Positions 34,532 to 47,940 of a stretch of DNA of 64,000 nt are shown here, in pieces. Every line of letters starts with the position of its first letter. Position 1 is the stretch's first letter. A model generated the notes under the pieces. It ran no database searches. It had not been told where the DNA came from and was given only the letters and a program-made list of their open reading frames with translations. Source of the DNA: Lunularia cruciata (Eukaryota; Streptophyta; Marchantiopsida; Lunulariales; Lunulariaceae). The position numbers and the translations under genes were made by a program. The stretch spans positions 28,773,001 to 28,837,000 of the forward strand of contig OX419755.1 of assembly GCA_948567375.1 (NCBI GenBank), written 5' to 3'.

Positions 34532-36408
34532 TGTAATAATTTTGAGTTAGCAAAAGCTAAGTATAGCTAAAAAAAGTTAGCAAAAGCTAAGGATAGCTCA
34601 AAGGAGGTTAGAAGTAATACATATTTAGAAATCCTAAGAATGTTCTAGAAACATCTATAAAGTTTCTAGAAATTTTCAAAGGATTAAATAGCTTGTATGC
34701 CAAGTAAATTGGCTATCTTAGCTTGTATTCCAAGAAAGGTAACTTCTTGAAGGAAGTTTCTTTGGAATATTCACTTAGAGTCTTGTATTGAGTTACCTAT
34801 AAATACCAAAGCCCAATGCTAAATTTAACCATCCAAATTTTCACTCAACTAATAGTTTCAATTTGATATTAAATTCTCTTATTTCTCTCCTTGATTCACT
34901 ATATTGGTATTAGAGTAGGAACCAAATCAATTTCAGCCAAACTAATTGGGATTTTGATATCCACATACTACTAAAGTATCATTTCTAAAAATTCATCCTT
35001 ACACACTTTGGCCAAGGGTTCATGAATGCAATTACCTTGTTTGATGAACCATTGAATCTTTTCAATTGTGACTTTTGGAAAGAAAAAGGTATGTTACATT
35101 GATGTTTTAACTTAAACATATTTGTGAGGAAAAAGTTTGATAGACTTTTATTTATGGTGTCAATGCACAAAGTTATCATTGCCATACAACAACAAATCAA
35201 GCATCTTACATGATTGTTGAAAGAGCAATTAAGATGGTCAACAATGTGAGAAAATAGGAGGAATAGCTTTCCAAAAGGAAGAAGATCAAGTTCAATTCCC
35301 AAAAATTAAAGCATTTGAGTGCAAGAGTTTCTTTTGGAATAGTAGAGAATTTTGTCTCTTATTGTGAGCACAATCTTGAAGCTACAAATCTTCTAGATGA
35401 TTGGAGATGGATCTTTTTGCCTTGGAGTCAAGAATTAGAAAGAGTTGCATAAATAAGGTGGTGATTCCAAGTAGAGCAAGCTCAATGGCAATTTATTGCA
35501 AAAATCTTGTCATGGAAAATTTTTGAGGCTGTAATAATTTGGGGGATTTCTAATAGTGAACGCAAGCTACACAAGATTGATTAGTAAAATTGAGACAAAT
35601 TTGTTTGTGAGAAGTTACATTATCTATTTCCAAAATACAATGATGCAAATCTCATAGATCCATAAAGAAGAAGCACTTGATAAATTTTTGAGAGGGTTGA
35701 CTTGCACACTAAATTAGAAGTAACAATGCACAAACTAAGACATTTGGAAGAGGCCATGCAATTAACCAAGCACTTTGATTCCTTGGTTATTAAAACTTGC
35801 TCTTAACCCTAACCTTTAAAAAACCTATAAACATTTTGAGGATAGATAGATAGGCCAATACCAATGGAACATGATACCATCTAATAGGACAACTCAATAT
35901 TATAAATTGAGAATGGTTGAGAGAAAAGGGTAGTTTCTTCTATTGTTACCAAGTTGGACATTACATTACCAAATATCCAAGTAGGAATAGATGACTTCAA
36001 ACAATTGCTCAGATAGAATGCTTGGTTTGTGATGATCAAGAAAACAAAGATTCCTATTAGGATTTATTGAGTCCACTTATTAGGAACTTGATTAGCTCCA
36101 ATGAAATTGAATGTTTGATATATGCAAGTTTGATTCCCTTGCAAGCTATGATATCAAATTGTGAATTAAGGATTCTGGTTGATCATGAAAATTACTTATC
36201 CATGCAATTAGTTAAGAAATTATTTATTCATATCAAGAAAATATTACGTAGCAAATTAATCATGGTAGGTGGTAAAAAGTGTTTTTCATTTTGTACTTCA
36301 CATCTTCTTGAATCAAGGTTGTGAAAGAGTATTAAAGTGCATGAGATTCATAGTAGCTTGTCTACAATACAATACCAAGCTAGGTCTTCCTTGGCTTAAC
36401 ATCATAGG
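34532..36408 (+). mobile_element. B1: truncated chromovirus (LTR, primer site, gag, protease)
   Basis: The LTR spans 34532-34898 (TGTAATAATT to GATTCA) with a TATAAATACC box. The primer site TGGTATTAGAG starts at 34905 and resembles the tRNA-iMet complement. Interrupted gag follows (35.0-35.8 kb) with the same residues as gag of B3. The protease region at 36067-36324 has LQAMISNCELRILVDHENY. The element stops where the LTR of B2 begins at 36409, so most of pol was lost. The three B-family LTRs align over their length but are well diverged. Confidence 0.7.
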
Positions 36409-36542
36409 TGTAGTAATATGGAGTTAGTGAAAGAGTTAGTATGAAATAATGAGTTAGAAAAATCTCCTAATTATAGCAAAAAGAACACAGAACAAACATA
36501 ATCTAAGAATGTTCTAGAAATATCTAGGAAGCTTCTTGGTGA

Positions 36543-36560
36543 GAAGCTTCTAGTAACTTC
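36543..36560. promoter_or_regulatory. Heat-shock-element-like repeat in the B2 LTR
   Basis: GAAGCTTCTAGTAACTTC fits four alternating GAA/TTC units at five-base spacing, with one unit imperfect (GTA). It lies about 150 bp upstream of the TATAAATA box. Confidence 0.45.
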
Positions 36561-36711
36561 TCAAGATTTGAGTAGCTTGTACACCAAGTAAATTTTCAAC
36601 TTAGCTTGTATGCCAAGTAGACAGCTAGCTTGGCTTGCACTCCAAGAAAAGTGGCTTCTAAAAGGAATATACCTTGGAAATTTCTTAGAAATCTTGTACT
36701 TAGTTTTGCTA

Positions 36712-36747
36712 TAAATACCAAAGCCCAAGCTTGGGCTTTGGTATTTA
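36712..36747. repeat. Perfect 36-bp palindrome on the TATA box of LTR B2
   Basis: Each half is 18 bases (TAAATACCAAAGCCCAAG and its complement) with no spacer. It overlaps the TATAAATA box. B1 and B3 have only the left half followed by unrelated or partly related bases. Confidence 0.95.
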
Positions 36748-39230
36748 GAATTTCACTCATTTAAGAATCCCATTGTGACAATGGTGTGGATGGAATCTAT
36801 GGACCACCAAATCTACTTTCTTCAAACCATTCAGATTTCCATGTCCATGTACTACCAAAGCATTATTTCATGTAATTCATCATTTTACACTTTGGTCAGA
36901 ATTTTCTAAATGCGACTACCTTATCCAATGAAACATTGATCTTCAAGTTGTAACTTACAAAAAACATTGGATATGTTGCATGTATGTGGTAATGTCATTT
37001 GTGAGAAATATTTTGATAGAGATAGTTATGCCATGATACCTAAAGTTATCATTGCTATACAACAATAGATAGAGTATCTTAATAAATTTTTGGAAAAGAG
37101 GGAATGTGAGGGCAATAATAGAGAGAGCAACCTTCCAAGATGAAGAATATTGAAAGGGATTTCCAAAGCCTAAGTTGCAAAAATTTACCAAGTACAATAG
37201 ATAACTTTGCATTTGATTATGAGTGGCACTTTGAAGCTACAAATCTTCTAGATGAATAGAGATAGATCCTCTTGGCTTTGAGTCAATTAGATGGAGTGGA
37301 AAAAACCACAATGGCTATTTTGGGTAAATTAAGCTCAATGACAATTTTTTGCTCCAATCTCCATATGGAAAGAATTCAAGAGTAATAATTTAGTAGATTC
37401 CAAGTGGTGAATGAGATAAATAGATTGGTAAAATTGAGACAAATTGGTATTATGAAGAGCTACATCACTCAATTCTAAAGAAAAATGATGCAAATTTAAA
37501 TGATACAAGAAGGTGAAGCTCATGATTGGTTTGTGAAAGGTTTGAAATCATGCACCAATTTAAAAGTAACTATGCAAAAGCCTAGACATTTGGAAGAAGC
37601 CATATAATTGGCCTAACACTTTTATTCCTTGGTTACCGCAACTTGGATCTTGATCTAGACCTTCATAGAAAGTACAACCACACTATACACAAGTAGAAGA
37701 GCCGGTACTCAATGGAGATTGATGCTATCTAATAGAATTTGGTACTATAGACAAATAACTATTGTAATAAAATGGTGGTTGCTTCTATTATTGCCAATTG
37801 GACATTATATTGATAAATATCAAATTAGGAATAGCAAACTTGGACCCATTGTCTAAATGGAGTTCTTGGAGCAAGAGGATTTAAAAACCAAAGAATACCA
37901 ATAGGAGATATCAAGCCACTTATTGGGAACTTGATTTATTCTTATGGGATTGAAGGCTCACCCTATACAAGTTTGATTCAATTGCAAGGTATGATATCCA
38001 ATTGTGGTTGTAAGATTTTGGTTGATATTGCAAGAGTTCTGAAAATTGGATCTCCATGTAATTAGGAAATGAATTATGTATTCTTACCAAGCCAATATTA
38101 GATAGCAAATTGATGATGATGGATGGTAGAAAGAGTTCTATATTATGTACCATAGCTTGCTGCTTTCAAGATTAGGAAGGAATATTCAAAGTCAGGAGAT
38201 TTATAGTGGATCTTCTACAACTATGGTATAATTCTGGATCTTCCTTGGCTTGAATGTCAATTTGATTGGGACCAATGATAAATTCAAGTACAATATTAAG
38301 GAAAATATTATCAATTAAGTTTTTTGGGATCTTTCACAAAGATACCTAAGAGTAATCAATCTTAAGAGTGGAAGTTTATCACTATAATGGTTATAGAATA
38401 AGCTTTGGAGGAAGATATCTTCACTTTTGCTATGTGGATCAAGGATATTACATAAGGAGAATCTGATGAGGATAAGAAGCCTCAAAAGGCAATGGCTGAT
38501 TAGATAGTTCAAGAGTTTGTAGATGTATGCCTAGTTAACCTTCTAAAAAGATTACCTTTTGATTGAGGTATTCATGTCAAGATCAAACTATTGCCAAGAA
38601 GTACACTAATGAGTAAACTAATCTATCAACTCTCACCAAAGTAGTTAGAAGAACTTTGAACAACACTTATCAAGTTGTTAAAGAATGATTTTATATAACA
38701 TAGAATATCTCTTTGGAGAGCACTCATACTCTTTGTACCAAAGAATGATGGAATGCATTGATTTGGTATTGATTATCATTATCTTAATAGAAAACCATGA
38801 AGAATGTGTATCCATTACCTTGGATTGATGACTTGTTGATTCAATTAAGTGGAGCAATATAATTATGAAAGGTAGATCTTTGAAGCAACTATTAGCAAAT
38901 TCTAATCAATGGAAAGATGTGCCAAAGTTTACCTGTACATAAGGTATGGGTATTTTGTTTAGAGAGTTTTATAAAGAGTTTTACCTTGGGTTCAATGTCA
39001 TGGATCAAATGCATTGGGTGTTGGATCAATACATGGTAGTGTTCTTGGATGACATTTGAATTTATAATAAGATGGAGGTAGAAAAAAAGACCAATGGAAG
39101 AAAATTCTTAAGATGATTAAGACAATGGAAGTTCTACTTTAGAAGTCCAAGTGTGTTGTTTGGCAAAAGGAAGTTATTTTTTAGGGCCATAAGGTTTCAA
39201 CAAAAGGGTGTCATTGGGTTAGTCCAATCT

Positions 39231-42200
39231 TGAAGAGGTCACGTAGCAATCTATGGACAAAGTTCCTATAATGGTTATATCTCAATTGTGAGATAAGGTT
39301 TATCCTTGAACACTTAACACCCAAGAATAACTAGCATTTTTGCCCTTTTAGGAGTCCTTTTTCTTCCTTGGTTATCACCCTTTGGGGAAGGAGTGAAATG
39401 ATATAGGTAGTATTGCAAAGCACTCTACAACCTAGACAAATGCAATGAGCACAATGGGGAGCACCACTACACATAATGTGTATACATTCATAGGTTGGAG
39501 AGGAGAATCAACACCCAATCATCACAATAGATGGAATCGGTTTTCTTTATAATAGCCTTTGCTTAGTTCAACCAGTAGAAGGTCACATCAATTAGCTCAT
39601 ACAACCACAACTAGCAATAGCTTTAGCTTGTGCACCCAATGATTACCTGAGCTCCTCAATTGAATTATCAACATTCTACTCAATCAAGTAGGATTCTCCT
39701 CTAAGAATAGAATAGGAATCCCATTCTCTCACTCTTGGATTACAAAATTTAGATTACAAGGGATTCATAATGAATAGTAGCTACAAGAATAAGGAGGACA
39801 AACCCCCACTAAGTGGCATGAGATCATTATATACTAAGCATCCAAACCTTAAAAAGAATTTCCCTATCTCCTTACACTACTTCTATGACGGCCGTTGTCT
39901 CCTCCTTGTGTCAATGCCTTTAATGCCAATATCCTTCATCTTCTCTCCTAGATTACAATTTTGACATAGTAAGAGTGCAATTTTAGTCTTGATTGCCTAT
40001 CTAACTACTTTGCTAATACACTATCTTGCACTTCACTTAGTCAGCCCACAAGTGATTCTACCCGCATGTCCCATAACATTGGATCCTACAACAGATCCTT
40101 CTCTCATATATCCTACTATTTGGTATTCTTACAATAGATATTTTTTTTGCACCTTTGGTATAGTCTTATAGATGATATTTCCTACCTTTAGACATGGTGT
40201 TTCAACCATTGACACAACCTTCTTCTAAATCCTTGCATTCCAGGCAAGCTTCCCAATGCTATTTCCTCCTCTTGCTCTTGATTGCATACAAAAAGAATTG
40301 TTTTGCATTGTGTAGTATATTCTCATTTGGTCTCTTGCTTGGTGGTCTTTGAATACGGAGTCTTGGATCTATATGCGACCTTCCATATGAGCAAATTCTA
40401 GAGCTTTCTTGAGATAACATCCGTACATACTAGCTTGTTGTAGGAGGTAAATGAAAAGTGGGCACTTGATTTCTAGATGCAAGGGATTGAAAGCACTCTC
40501 CTTGATATTGCCTTGAGCTATGCAATGATACACTTGGGAAAAGACCTTATGGTAGATGGCCACTCAAAAAGCAATATGATCTTGAGTCATGCACCATCAT
40601 TGCCAACAATCTTCTAGCATTTCAATGGTCTCTCAAACTCCTTTTGGGCATTGTGAGGCCAAGTGTGAGGATTCTTCCTATAATCTAGATATTTGATTGG
40701 ATCTGACCGGAGTATTCTTAGGTCAAATCTTTCCTTAAGCCTCTCCTTCAAACCTCTAGGAATGGAGTCCAAAGATCAAGGAAGGCCCATTCTTTCCGTC
40801 TACTACTTTAGCAATGTTAGGTATGGGATCTTGGGTCCCCAATGACAACCAACACAATAGTGTCCATGAGCACCATTATTTCTACATGGCCCTAGAAATC
40901 AACACTTTAAGGAAGAACTTTATCATATTTAAGTACATAATGAAAACCATCATGTGTACTTGTGAGAATTTGAGGATCTCTTACTTAGATTTCTCAATCC
41001 AATCAATATGATATGGGAAGTGCTTTGACTACATGCTTATTGCTCTATGGTACATATGTAGCAACCACATCCCCATCCAAGTCATCCAAGTCATCATTAT
41101 TATGATTGATGTTTGAGTCATATCCCTTGTCATAGCATTTGATTGTACATGTGCTCAAGGCCTCAAAAATCAACAAGTACTTAAAGGTATCACTCTTGAA
41201 TGACCACACATACTTCCCCAAATTTACCAACAACACATCCACAACATTGTTGAAAATCATCCGCTGTCTTTCTCTTAATTGGTCCCAAAAGCTACCTTGA
41301 ACTCCTACATGACATGAGTGATATGCACCTTTTGTGCATTTGGGTTGGTATTGATTGTAGCATTGAGTGCACCTTATAGCCTCACATCATTGTAGATTCT
41401 ATCAATCTCCTTGCTGGATACTTGAGGCATCTTGATGTATTCTTTTGTGGGACACATTCTTATTGCTAATCTTGGTTGATTAACTTCAAGTTGTCCACTA
41501 GGTACATCAAGGTGAAGTATGGGAGATAAATAGCCACATAAGTTATCTCATGTGGGTGTTCTAGTTGGATATCACCCAACAAGATGGCCTTTGCTTATAT
41601 ACATCTGATCTTTCATAGGTCTCAAAATTTGATTCAATACAACCAGAGCATGGAAAATTGTTCAATGTCAATTGTTGTTTGTAGATTTACATACCAATTT
41701 ATTGCCATCCCCATAATGAGTATGGTTAGAGGTGGATTGCAGATTTTGGAGATTAAGGTGATTTTGGGCAAAATCTCAACTTTGAGATCTAGACTTGAAA
41801 TTTATACACATGATAGCTTGGGTTATTTTTCAGTTAGCACACTTGAACTTATTGTGAGAGCTACTATGCACACTTAGGCTAGATTTTTTGAAAGTTGATA
41901 GGGTAAACTGCTCCCGCAACTGCATGCTCTTTGGAAAATTGTACAGAGTCTGCCATTTCTTCAATTTTCAATGGATTGTTCTGAAAATTTCCAAGAAAAT
42001 TCAATGCATTGTATTCTACGTGTTGACATAAAAATTAGAGAGATATCATTGTTGCACAAAGAGTTATGAGTTTTTAAAGTGAGGGGGGTGGTTTTCAGAC
42101 CAAATCTGAAATATGTGTGCTGAATAGAAAGGTTTCTAGGCCAAATGGCTTAATGAAAAGATCTGAAATTTTTCAAGGGAGGATGCCCTAAAGTTGTGAT

Positions 42201-43062
42201 CAAGGGTAAAATTTTTAGAAGACTATGACATACCTGTTGAGAGATTTGAGTGACATTGTGAGGAAGTGTCAATTCTGTAGAGTTGAGATCTCATGCATGA
42301 GGAGTTTGAGAGCAACAAAAAGCATGTTTGAGTGTTTAGATTTATCTTGGGAATATGGAGGGGCATCAAGAGTGGAAATTGAGACTATGCAAGGTTCCCC
42401 AAGGGTTTGAGGTGATTGTAGGGGTGGATTTTACAAAAAGAGAGTTTAGAATAGAATTTGAAGAGAATATTGAGAGGATTCAAAAATCTACATCACTTGG
42501 AAGAAAAAGTGAGTCTAAGTGATTTCTATATAGAGAGAAGGGACATAAAGCAAGTTCATGTCCATTGATCTTTGAGAGCAAGAGATTGAGAGAAAGGAGA
42601 GGATTACTTGACTTAGGTTTGCATGTTCGACCTTCTTCACCAAGATTATGATGGAGAAGATCTAAGACCAAGGAGTTGTGTGAGGTATGTGGAGTTCAAG
42701 GACTTCCAAAAGGACATGAGTGTAGTGGAGTAAAAGCACTTTTTGAGACTTTGGTGAAGGATCTTGGAGAGAGTCTCAATATAGCTATAGAAATACTATC
42801 ACCTTAATCAGCTAGTTCTCAAGATTAGTGATGGAGATAATCTTTCAACTTATGGAGAAATGATCCATGAGGGTTTGACTAAAATGCACTCTAGGGTTTG
42901 ATGTTGCTATAGAAATATTGGAGCAACCTGAACCCTTTGTGTTCCATAGGGTGGATTACTCTAAAATGTTGTTTTTCATGTACATACTCTATTAGTTATA
43001 GAGTGAGAGAAAAGAAAAGAGAAAAAGAAAAATAAGGAGAAAAGAAAGATAGTGAGAGTTTA
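39231..43062. other. Unassigned repeat-like region
   Basis: No gene is recognised. A minus-strand TATATAAT-type box near 39,830 and surrounding sequence could be part of an LTR. On the minus strand, 41.5-40.2 kb keeps a series of short open stretches such as IKMPQVSSKEIDRIYND and GNIKESAFNPLHLEIKCPLF. They look like a decayed protein of unknown type. Between 42.0 and 43.0 kb, low-complexity purine-rich plus-strand sequence may be the 5' LTR and leader of element C, but no second LTR copy is available to test this. Confidence 0.35.
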
Positions 43063-44512
43063 AGATGGGGAAACTTCCGGTTTTCTTTGGCAAGGATGGA
43101 GAAGATGTGGAAGTCTTTGTGAGAGACTTCAAGAGATTTTGCATAGAAAACAATGAGAAGAGGAAGAATGAGTGGGGTCTCATTATTACCAGATTTCTTT
43201 GAGGATGCAGGAATTACATGGTATGAGTCAGATTATCAAAAGAGAGAGAGAGAGAGGACAGATGGGCAAGAAGAGTCTTGAAAGATGTTTGATTTCAGCA
43301 CTCATTGAGAACTTCCTTCAGGATGAGAGTTATGAGAGATTGATGAGTGAAGTTACCTTTCTCAAGCAAGGAGATGGGAAGAAAGTGAGAGTCTATGTGG
43401 AAAGCGTGAAAAAGTTAGAGTCTAGATTTTGCATAGTGTTGAGGAAGGGTGAGGATGATATGGAGCCTACTATGATTGGCATAGGAGCTATGCTCACCAA
43501 GAATTTTGTGGGAGGATTGAGACCAAAAATTAGAAGCAAGGTGAGATATGAGAAACCTTCTTCCAAGGTTGAAGCTATCAAGATTGCAATTTATATGGAG
43601 TAGAGTTTGGAAGGAGATGAGAGTGATTTGGTGGTGAAGGAAGTTGTGCATCCTCCTCAAGGCTACAAGTATGGTGGAACTTCTGATACTTTGGTGGCAA
43701 GGGTTGTACCACCACAAGTAGTAGTTGCTCTAGTTCTTGTACCTCCACCAAAAGATCCACTTCAAACCATCACAGAATAACTTGCAGATCTCATCATCAA
43801 TGTGGTGCAACTATAGGAGAAGAGAGAGGTGGATCAGAATGTAGAGAGAGGGCCTAGGAGTTATGGAAACTATCCATATAGAGGAGGCCAACTAGCCAAA
43901 AATTTCAATGATAAAAATTGTTTTGGTTGTGGAGGAAGAGGCTATATCCAACGGAATTGCCTAAATTCCACTTACCATGGAGGAAGGGGTTATGAAGGAG
44001 GCAATGGAGTGAAAGAGGGAGGCAGTGAAACCCAATTGGCTCCCAATCCAAAAAAAGGTAAGGAGATAGCATCCATAGATGTGATTGAGAGTAAGTATGA
44101 GAAGGGAAAGTGCTCAAACTCCAAGGGTCTTAATTTGGAGCTTTTGGCACAAGAGAAGAAGAGAGCTTGTTTTGTAAAGGATATTCACTCTTCTCAAGGA
44201 TTTACTCCAAGCCAGGATACTCCTATGTCTACTAGGAGCACTTACACCTCAACACCATCAACAACAAAGACTCCAAGGAAGAAGTTGGAGATGGAGGATT
44301 TCTTGATTTCAAAGCAACAATGGAACTACAATGTGTTGGAGGATGTTGGTAGTCACAAGGCTAATATCACAGTGGGCCAATTGATTGCTTTGAACCCTAC
44401 CTTGAGAAAGGAGCTTAGAGGTGGTTTGAGTTCTACAAGGAGAAGGAGAAAGAAGAAGAAGGCAAAAGCTCCAGTATCAATGGAGGCGGTGGATGCTCAA
44501 CTTGCACCATAG
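43063..44512 (+). pseudogene. gag of element C
   Basis: It starts MGKLPVFFGKDGEDVEVFVRDF, a typical gypsy gag opening, with a stop near 43,201. The frame continues at 43172-43603 (long charged helical region) and 43829-44512. A zinc knuckle at 43919-43960 reads CFGCGGRGYIQRNC, where the His of CX2CX4HX4C is Tyr. A basic and Thr/Ser-rich tail follows. Confidence 0.65.
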
Positions 44513-44519
44513 AAGGCTT

Positions 44520-46640
44520 GTGAATATACGTCCAAGATTGATGTGAGAGTGAATGGTCACAACATCAAGGACGCATTGGTTGATGGAGAATCAACAGCGA
44601 ATGGCATGTCAAAAAGGTTGATGAAGAAGTTGTGTATGATACACTCTAGACCTTCAACATTTATAGTGAGCATGTCAAACAAGCAATAAGTTTGACTAGT
44701 AGGGGTGATGGATAAAGTGGTAGTTTTAGTTATGGGAGTTCAAAATCTCATGACTTTCTAAGTCTTGAAGGATTCAAGCTATGACTTACTTCTTGGGAGG
44801 CCATGGTTGAGAGCAACATGCACAACTAATCGATGGCACAAAAGGAACTTGAGGATTGGGCTATCAAACCATAGAGTCATAGTTCCTGTGACTAATACCA
44901 CCAACACTTCACATTATAAATACACCATCTTTTGATTATTGGAAATCAGATTCTGAAGAAGGAGCTTTAGGTGTGGACATAAGCATAGAAGAGGAGACTT
45001 CCATGGAAGAGGATGAATCTAAATCTTATTCAGATGTGTATCCCTTGTGTTTTATGGATTTTGCACCTAAGCCTAAGGTTGTGAAGGACCTTGATAAATC
45101 ACCATTGACACTTGAGGAGATAGGGAGGAGGTTATCTACCCTCAAGTATGGCCCAATGTTACCACGGAATGTTATGTTACCACGGAATGTTACCACGGAG
45201 GAGAAGTTGAGATTTGAGGAAATTTTCCACAAGTCCATCCATGTGTTTGCTTTTAATTATAAGGATTTGAAGGAAGTCACCTTAGAGGAGCACATGATAG
45301 AGGTGGAGTCACATGCAAGACCAATTTTCCAAAAGCAACATTGCATTAGCCCACCAATATCTTTGGTTGTGAAAGAGGAGATTGATAAGCTCAAGGAGGT
45401 TAGATTTATCTTTGAGGTGGATAATTCAGAATGGGTGTCTCCAATTGTCATTGTGAAGAAAAAGAATTGCAAGCTTTGGATATGTGTGGATTACAAGAAT
45501 CTCAATGTTGTTACCAAGAAGGACTACTATCCATTGCCATTCATTGATGAGATCCTGAAGGAGGTTGCAGGTCATGAGAGGTACAGTTTTGGAGATGGTT
45601 ATAGTGGATATAACTAAATCAAGATTGCACCAAAGCATCAACAACTCACCACATTCACCACACCTTGGGGAACTTACGCTTTCAAGGTCATGCCTTTTGG
45701 GCTTTGCAATGCTCCAGCCACACTCCAATGGTTCATGAACAAGGTATTTTAACCTTTCATTGGGAAATTTTTGAGAAACTTCATTGATGACTTTTGTGTC
45801 TATGGGAGCAAGGAGGAGCACTTTGAGCACCTTATCAAGGTCTTGTAATGCTTGGATGAGGCAAATACATCACTCAACCGAGAGAAGTGCATTTTTGGAA
45901 ATGAAGAAGGTCTACTTTTGGGGCACATCATCTCCAAGGATGGAATAGCAGTTGATCTAGAACGTGAGGAAAATCTCAGACCTTCCATTCCCTTCAAGCT
46001 TGACAAAGTTATGCCAATTCTTGGGGATGGTTGGGTATTATAGGAGGTTCATCTTCTCATTTTCCAACAAGGCTTATGCATTGACCATCTACATGAAGAA
46101 GGGTGTAGATTACATGGTGATTTTGGAGGACAAGGAGGCTCTCAAAGCTTTTGAGGAGCTCAAGCAATCCCTTTTTGTAGCTCCAATTCTTGCTAAACCT
46201 AATTGGAGTAAGCCTTTCATCCTCTACACTGATGCTTCCAACGTTGATATAGGATGAACTCTTAGTCAATTAGACCAAGATGGACATGATCATCTAATAG
46301 CTTATGCTAGTAGGAAAATGGTTTTAACAGAAAATAATTACTCTGTCATGAAGAGAGAAGGGTTGGCAATGATCTTTGGTCTTGAGAAGTTAAGACACTG
46401 CTTGATTGGAGGAAAAGCCACCATTTTCATGGATCACAAGGCTTTGAAGTACATCTTCAACAAGCCTAATGTTGAAGGGATACTAGCAAGGTGGATGATA
46501 CTCTTGTCTGAGTATGACTTCATCATTGAGGATAGGCCAGGAAAGAAACATACAAATGCTGATTTGTTATCTAGGGCCTATGATCATGATGGAGATGAGC
46601 CAATGGATGATTCCTTCCTGGATGAGGAGCTCATGACAAT
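44520..46640 (+). pseudogene. Protease, reverse transcriptase and RNase H of element C
   Basis: The protease is at about 44.55 kb with KDALVDGESTANGMSKRL, where a D-G-G active site would be expected. RT starts near 45,260 with VKEEIDKLKEVRFI and EWVSPIVIVKKKN. It continues with the Leu/Tyr-rich core, a stop inside NQIKIAP, and FIDDFCVYG as catalytic box at about 45.78 kb. RNase H follows with LYTDASNVDIG (46.2 kb), a stop, REGLAMIFGLEKLRH, and the ending HTNADLLSR. An 18-bp tandem duplication repeats MLPRNV near 45.16-45.19 kb. Confidence 0.7.
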
Positions 46641-46662
46641 CTAAATCACTCAAGAGGTTCCT

Positions 46663-47600
46663 ATGGGGTACAAGGAGATTGTGGATTTTGTAACAAGAGG
46701 TAACTATCTAAAAGGAATGCATGCTAGGGAGAGGAAGGCCCTTACAGCAAGATCTAGACCTTACACAATGGATGAGGATATTCTTTTCCACCAAGGAGCA
46801 AATGGTATATTTCAAAGAGCAGTGGGTAAGGAAGAGTCTATCCTACTCATAAAGGAGTTTCATGAAGGTTTAATGTGTGGAGGACATTTTGCAGGAAAGG
46901 TGACTGCTTTCAAGATTCTAGTTGCAGGTTACCATTGGAGATGGATTTTCAAGGATTGTCTTGATTATTGGAAAAATTGTCATGTTTGTCAAGCTTTTGC
47001 TAGAAAATCTACTTCCACTCCACCACTTAGATCAATTCTATTGCTAGGACCTTCTGAGAAGTGGCAAATTGATTTTGTAGGTCCTCTCAATAGAACCCCA
47101 AGGAACAATCGGTACATTGTGGTAGTTACTGATTACCTTACCAAGTGGGTTGAGGCTAGACCAATGAAGGACAATAATGAAGATGAAGTTGGTAGATTTC
47201 TTTATGAACGCATTATCACTAGATTTAGATATCCTTTGGAGTTGGTTTTTGATAGAGGAAGAGAGTTTACAAGAAGCATCACTATAGCCATGCTACAACA
47301 TTTATCTATCACACATAGAGTAACTAGATCCTATAAGCCAAATTCCAATGGCTTGGAAGTGAGAACCAATCAGACCTTGTGCTTGATGTTGGCCAAAGAT
47401 GCAGAAATGGAGGGGGGCTAAATATCATTGAGACAAGAGGATTCATGTAGTTTTGTGGGAGTATAGGACAACCATGAAGACTTCCACCATATATTTTCCA
47501 TTTCAATTGGTATATGGTATTGAGTCTACCTTACCCATTCACTTTGATGTTCCTACCTTCAAAAGCATTCATAAGAGATTGAAGAAAGCACAAGGAGGTG
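46663..47600 (+). pseudogene. Integrase of element C
   Basis: An HHCC zinc domain is present (GGHFAGK, GYHWRWIF, CHVCQ). The core has WQIDFVGPL with the first Asp and VFDRGREF with the second. The segment with the third acidic residue reads SNGLEVRTNQ, whereas NGLVERTNQ is usual, so the Glu sits one residue out of place. A stop after 47421 and a shift precede the end (IYFPFQLVYGIE). Without a chromodomain, the clade is not settled. Confidence 0.7.
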
Positions 47601-47670
47601 ATGCAGAGAGGTCAAGGAAGGATCAACTCATGGAATTGGAAGAGGCAAGAGCAATTGCTATTGTTTGAGT

Positions 47671-47940
47671 GGTATTTGTTCATCACCATCTCCTCTCTAG
47701 CCAATGCCTCATGTCTTATAGTACGTTTGAGTTTGAAATTACTACTTCCCATAGTCCCAACTATTTCCTCCATCATGGACCTTTCTCTAGTAGTTCCCAT
47801 CCCTATGGGACTATCCTCAACTTTCCTCTTGGGCCTCCTTGATGACTTTGAGCTCCTTTTGTTAGGCAAGTTGGGACCAAACCTCTTCTTACCACCAATA
47901 ATATTGCCAAGAATTGTTGTGTAAAAGATCAAGACCTAGG
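47671..47940. other. Flank between element C and chromovirus B3
   Basis: A basic open frame on the minus strand (KRSSKSSRRPKRKVED) has no recognisable relative. It may belong to whatever B3 inserted into. Confidence 0.3.

Larger units (their letters stand above)
36409..39230 (+). mobile_element. B2: truncated chromovirus (LTR, gag, protease, RT)
   Basis: The LTR starts TGTAGTAATATGGAG at 36409 and runs to about 36,780. Its 3' end and the primer site are deleted relative to B3. Interrupted gag (36.9-37.7 kb), protease (about 37.9-38.2 kb) and RT (38.6-39.2 kb) follow. RT shows EELXTTLIKLLKNDFI, then WVLDQYMVVFLDDI with the FLDD catalytic box, a stop, and QKEVIF. No RNase H or integrase is seen after 39.23 kb. 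Confidence 0.65.
43063..47670 (+). mobile_element. C: Ty3/gypsy retrotransposon with gag, PR, RT, RNase H, IN
   Basis: The plus strand carries gag, protease, RT, RNase H and integrase in the Ty3/gypsy order. Frames are broken by only a few stops and shifts, so this is one of the younger or better preserved elements here. It stops at about 47.67 kb, before any chromodomain or 3' LTR. Chromovirus B3 begins 270 bp later. The 5' LTR probably lies within 42.0-43.0 kb but is not delimited. Confidence 0.75.

Noticed and set aside
47612-47932. Basic minus-strand open frame next to B3
   Set aside because: No recognisable relative, and it overlaps the end of element C. Kept only as unassigned flank.
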